64,000 bases of DNA from NCBI GenBank assembly GCA_963763325.1, contig CAVXOL010000018.1, positions 310,001 to 374,000 on the forward strand. The letters are read 5' to 3'. Shown piece by piece: positions 62,962-64,000 of the stretch; the first letter of the stretch is position 1; every line of letters starts with the position of its first letter. Both the position numbers and the translations under genes were made by a program. The stretch comes from JBBECJ01 sp963763325 (lineage in GTDB: Bacteria > Chloroflexota > Chloroflexia > Thermomicrobiales > CFX8). The notes beneath the pieces are model-generated. The model was not told the origin of the DNA and searched no databases. It saw only the letters and a program-made list of their open reading frames with translations.

Positions 62962-63742
62962 TCACGGCATCTCGCGAGTGGCCTGGATGATGAGGCGCTG
63001 GTTGTAGGAGAGTGATCCCCGGTCGAAGCTGCCGGTGCAGGTGATGACGGTCATCGTTTCGACGGATGTTGGGGCGACAAAGTCGTTGGCCGGGGCTGAG
63101 GCACTCTGGGTTGTGATCCGTGTGACACGATAGCGGTAGAGCTGCCCGTCGATCGAGTGGTACTCCATCACGTCACCGATCTTGAGGTTGCGCAGGTTCC
63201 AGAAGACAGCCCGTCCGACGCGGATGTGGTCGACGTGGCCGGCGAAGACGGTGTTACCGGGCGTGCCGGGGCGGGCAGTGAAGTCGTACCAGGCGACCTG
63301 GAATGGGTCCTGCGGCTCCTGCATCACGAGATTTGCGTCTAATCCCCGCGTTTCGACGACGGCTCGAACTCCAATAACGGGGACAACGAAGCGGTTGGCG
63401 GGTGGCTCTGGCGTTGGCGTCGGAGGTACCGGCGTCGGCGTTGGCGTCGGCGTCGGAGTAGGAGTGGGAGACGGGACCAGTCCGAGCGATGGCCGTGCCG
63501 GCGTGGCTGATGGCGTCAAGGTCGGCGTGACGCCTGGTGGCAGCGGTGGGGAGCGGCGTTGGCGTCGCGTACGGCAGGCTGCCGAGGGCTTGCGGGTCAC
63601 GCTCGCTCGGGCCGCGGATAATGCCTGGCTGGTTGTCTGACGAGAGTTTGAGGCTTCCGATGATGAGGATCACCGCGGGCAGCAGGAGAAGGGCGGCGAT
63701 GGCGACGCGCGAGAATGTCAGGTTGTGGCGGCTGTCGCGCAT
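62962..63742 (-). CDS. sortase, class E/F-like (frameshifted)
   Basis: A membrane transpeptidase of about 259 residues. An N-terminal helix (VAIAALLLLPAVILIIGSLK) anchors it, then a TP-repeat linker (SPTPTPTPTPTPTP) and the sortase barrel. The catalytic His is in TVFAGHVDH, the Cys in MTVITCTGSFDRG, and the Arg in YNQRLIIQATREMP. A shift near 63547 fits an extra G after ACC. ATG 63742 has GGAG 7 bases upstream. It is convergent with the FPGTG surface protein gene, its likely substrate. Confidence 0.85.
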
Positions 63743-63838
63743 GCAACGCTCCGGTACTGACGTGGCGATTGCCGCCGTGTGGCGCGCAGTGTAGGCGGCG
63801 CACGGGCCAGCGTCTAGCAGGTATGACGTATGGGTGAT

Positions 63839-63868
63839 TTGACAGGTTCCATCGTGGTCTGTTAGATT
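63839..63868 (+). promoter_or_regulatory. promoter of the T-box transcript
   Basis: TTGACA (63839-63844) and TAGATT (63863-63868) are 18 bases apart. A perfect AGATTG-CTCA-CAATCT hairpin overlaps the -10 box. Confidence 0.65.
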
Positions 63869-63883
63869 GCTCACAATCTGGCG

Positions 63884-64000
63884 ATGACGGTGAGTAGTAG
63901 CGGCCGGACCCTCATAGCGAACCGGGAGTTGGTGAAAGCCCGGTGTCGGCAGGGTCGTGAACTCGCACCTGAGCCGTTCGGTCGTTGAGGCCGGACCGGG
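63884..64000 (+). promoter_or_regulatory. T-box leader, probably leucine-specific, cut by the window end
   Basis: A T-box riboswitch senses uncharged tRNA. Stem I is clear: AGTAG (63893) for the S-turn, AGCGAACCGGGAG and GGTGAAAGCCCGGT for the distal arm, and GAACTCGCACC for the specifier loop. Counting from the GAA of the S-turn gives specifier CTC (leucine) followed by a purine. The antiterminator with TGGNACCGCG lies beyond the window. The gene served, probably leuS or a leu/ilv gene, is downstream. Confidence 0.75.

Noticed and set aside
63182..63640. Gly/Val-repeat frame on the plus strand (VGVGVGVG)
   Set aside because: It is the reverse complement of the TP-repeat linker of the sortase, not a gene.
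1..64000. CRISPR array or prophage
   Set aside because: No regularly spaced repeats and no phage structural or cas genes were seen.

Overview
The window is GC-rich bacterial chromosome, probably from the Chloroflexota and perhaps a Thermomicrobia relative. That placement is inference from gene content and style: a double-length ThyX, TP-rich surface and kinase proteins, a T-box leader, and promoters whose -10 box lies 5-6 bases before the start codon. There is no rRNA or tRNA gene, CRISPR array or prophage.

Layout. 0.3-9 kb: methyltransferase, class III aminotransferase, an unassigned short transcript, a coiled-coil-like protein of unknown function, a CoxG-like protein, ThyX, and a membrane-anchored sulfite-oxidase-like enzyme. 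9-16.6 kb: a tandem malic enzyme, PAS-GAF histidine kinase, DUF4097-like lipoprotein, flavin reductase, a small protein with an SOS-like promoter, and DAHP synthase behind an aromatic leader peptide and attenuator. 17-23.3 kb: sugar ABC transporter operon with an HPr-kinase-like gene, then a two-gene ABC-2 exporter. 23.5-29.5 kb: FAD oxidase, PyrD, methyltransferase, M20 peptidase, SpoU methyltransferase, two tiny ORFs, response regulator. 30-38 kb: four MFS transporters with small enzymes between them. 38-42.6 kb: FtsH, FabD, FabF. 42.6-56.6 kb is accessory-like: a decayed PIN toxin, a second M20 peptidase, an SDR, a zinc-finger/beta-propeller membrane protein, an S15 peptidase, badly frameshifted SRPBCC, alcohol dehydrogenase, MRJP-like and ion-channel genes, and an IS3 end. 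56.7-64 kb: amphi-Trp protein, ParB-ParA, three small SD-led ORFs, a Ser/Thr kinase, a sortase beside its likely substrate, and a T-box leader (probably leucine) cut by the window end.

The best candidates for something new are four identical copies of an 18-bp palindrome in the first 13.2 kb; the leaderless WYYFYF leader peptide with an attenuator before DAHP synthase; the tandem malic enzyme whose halves have lost different active-site residues; and the small SD-led ORFs near 2.9, 28.9 and 59 kb.

Data caution: many conserved genes, ftsH included, carry single-base frameshifts, and 52.7-55.5 kb has one about every 60 bases. Nearly all are extra bases, often a G after a C. That suggests insertion-type sequencing error more than gene decay, so the split genes are listed as single loci.
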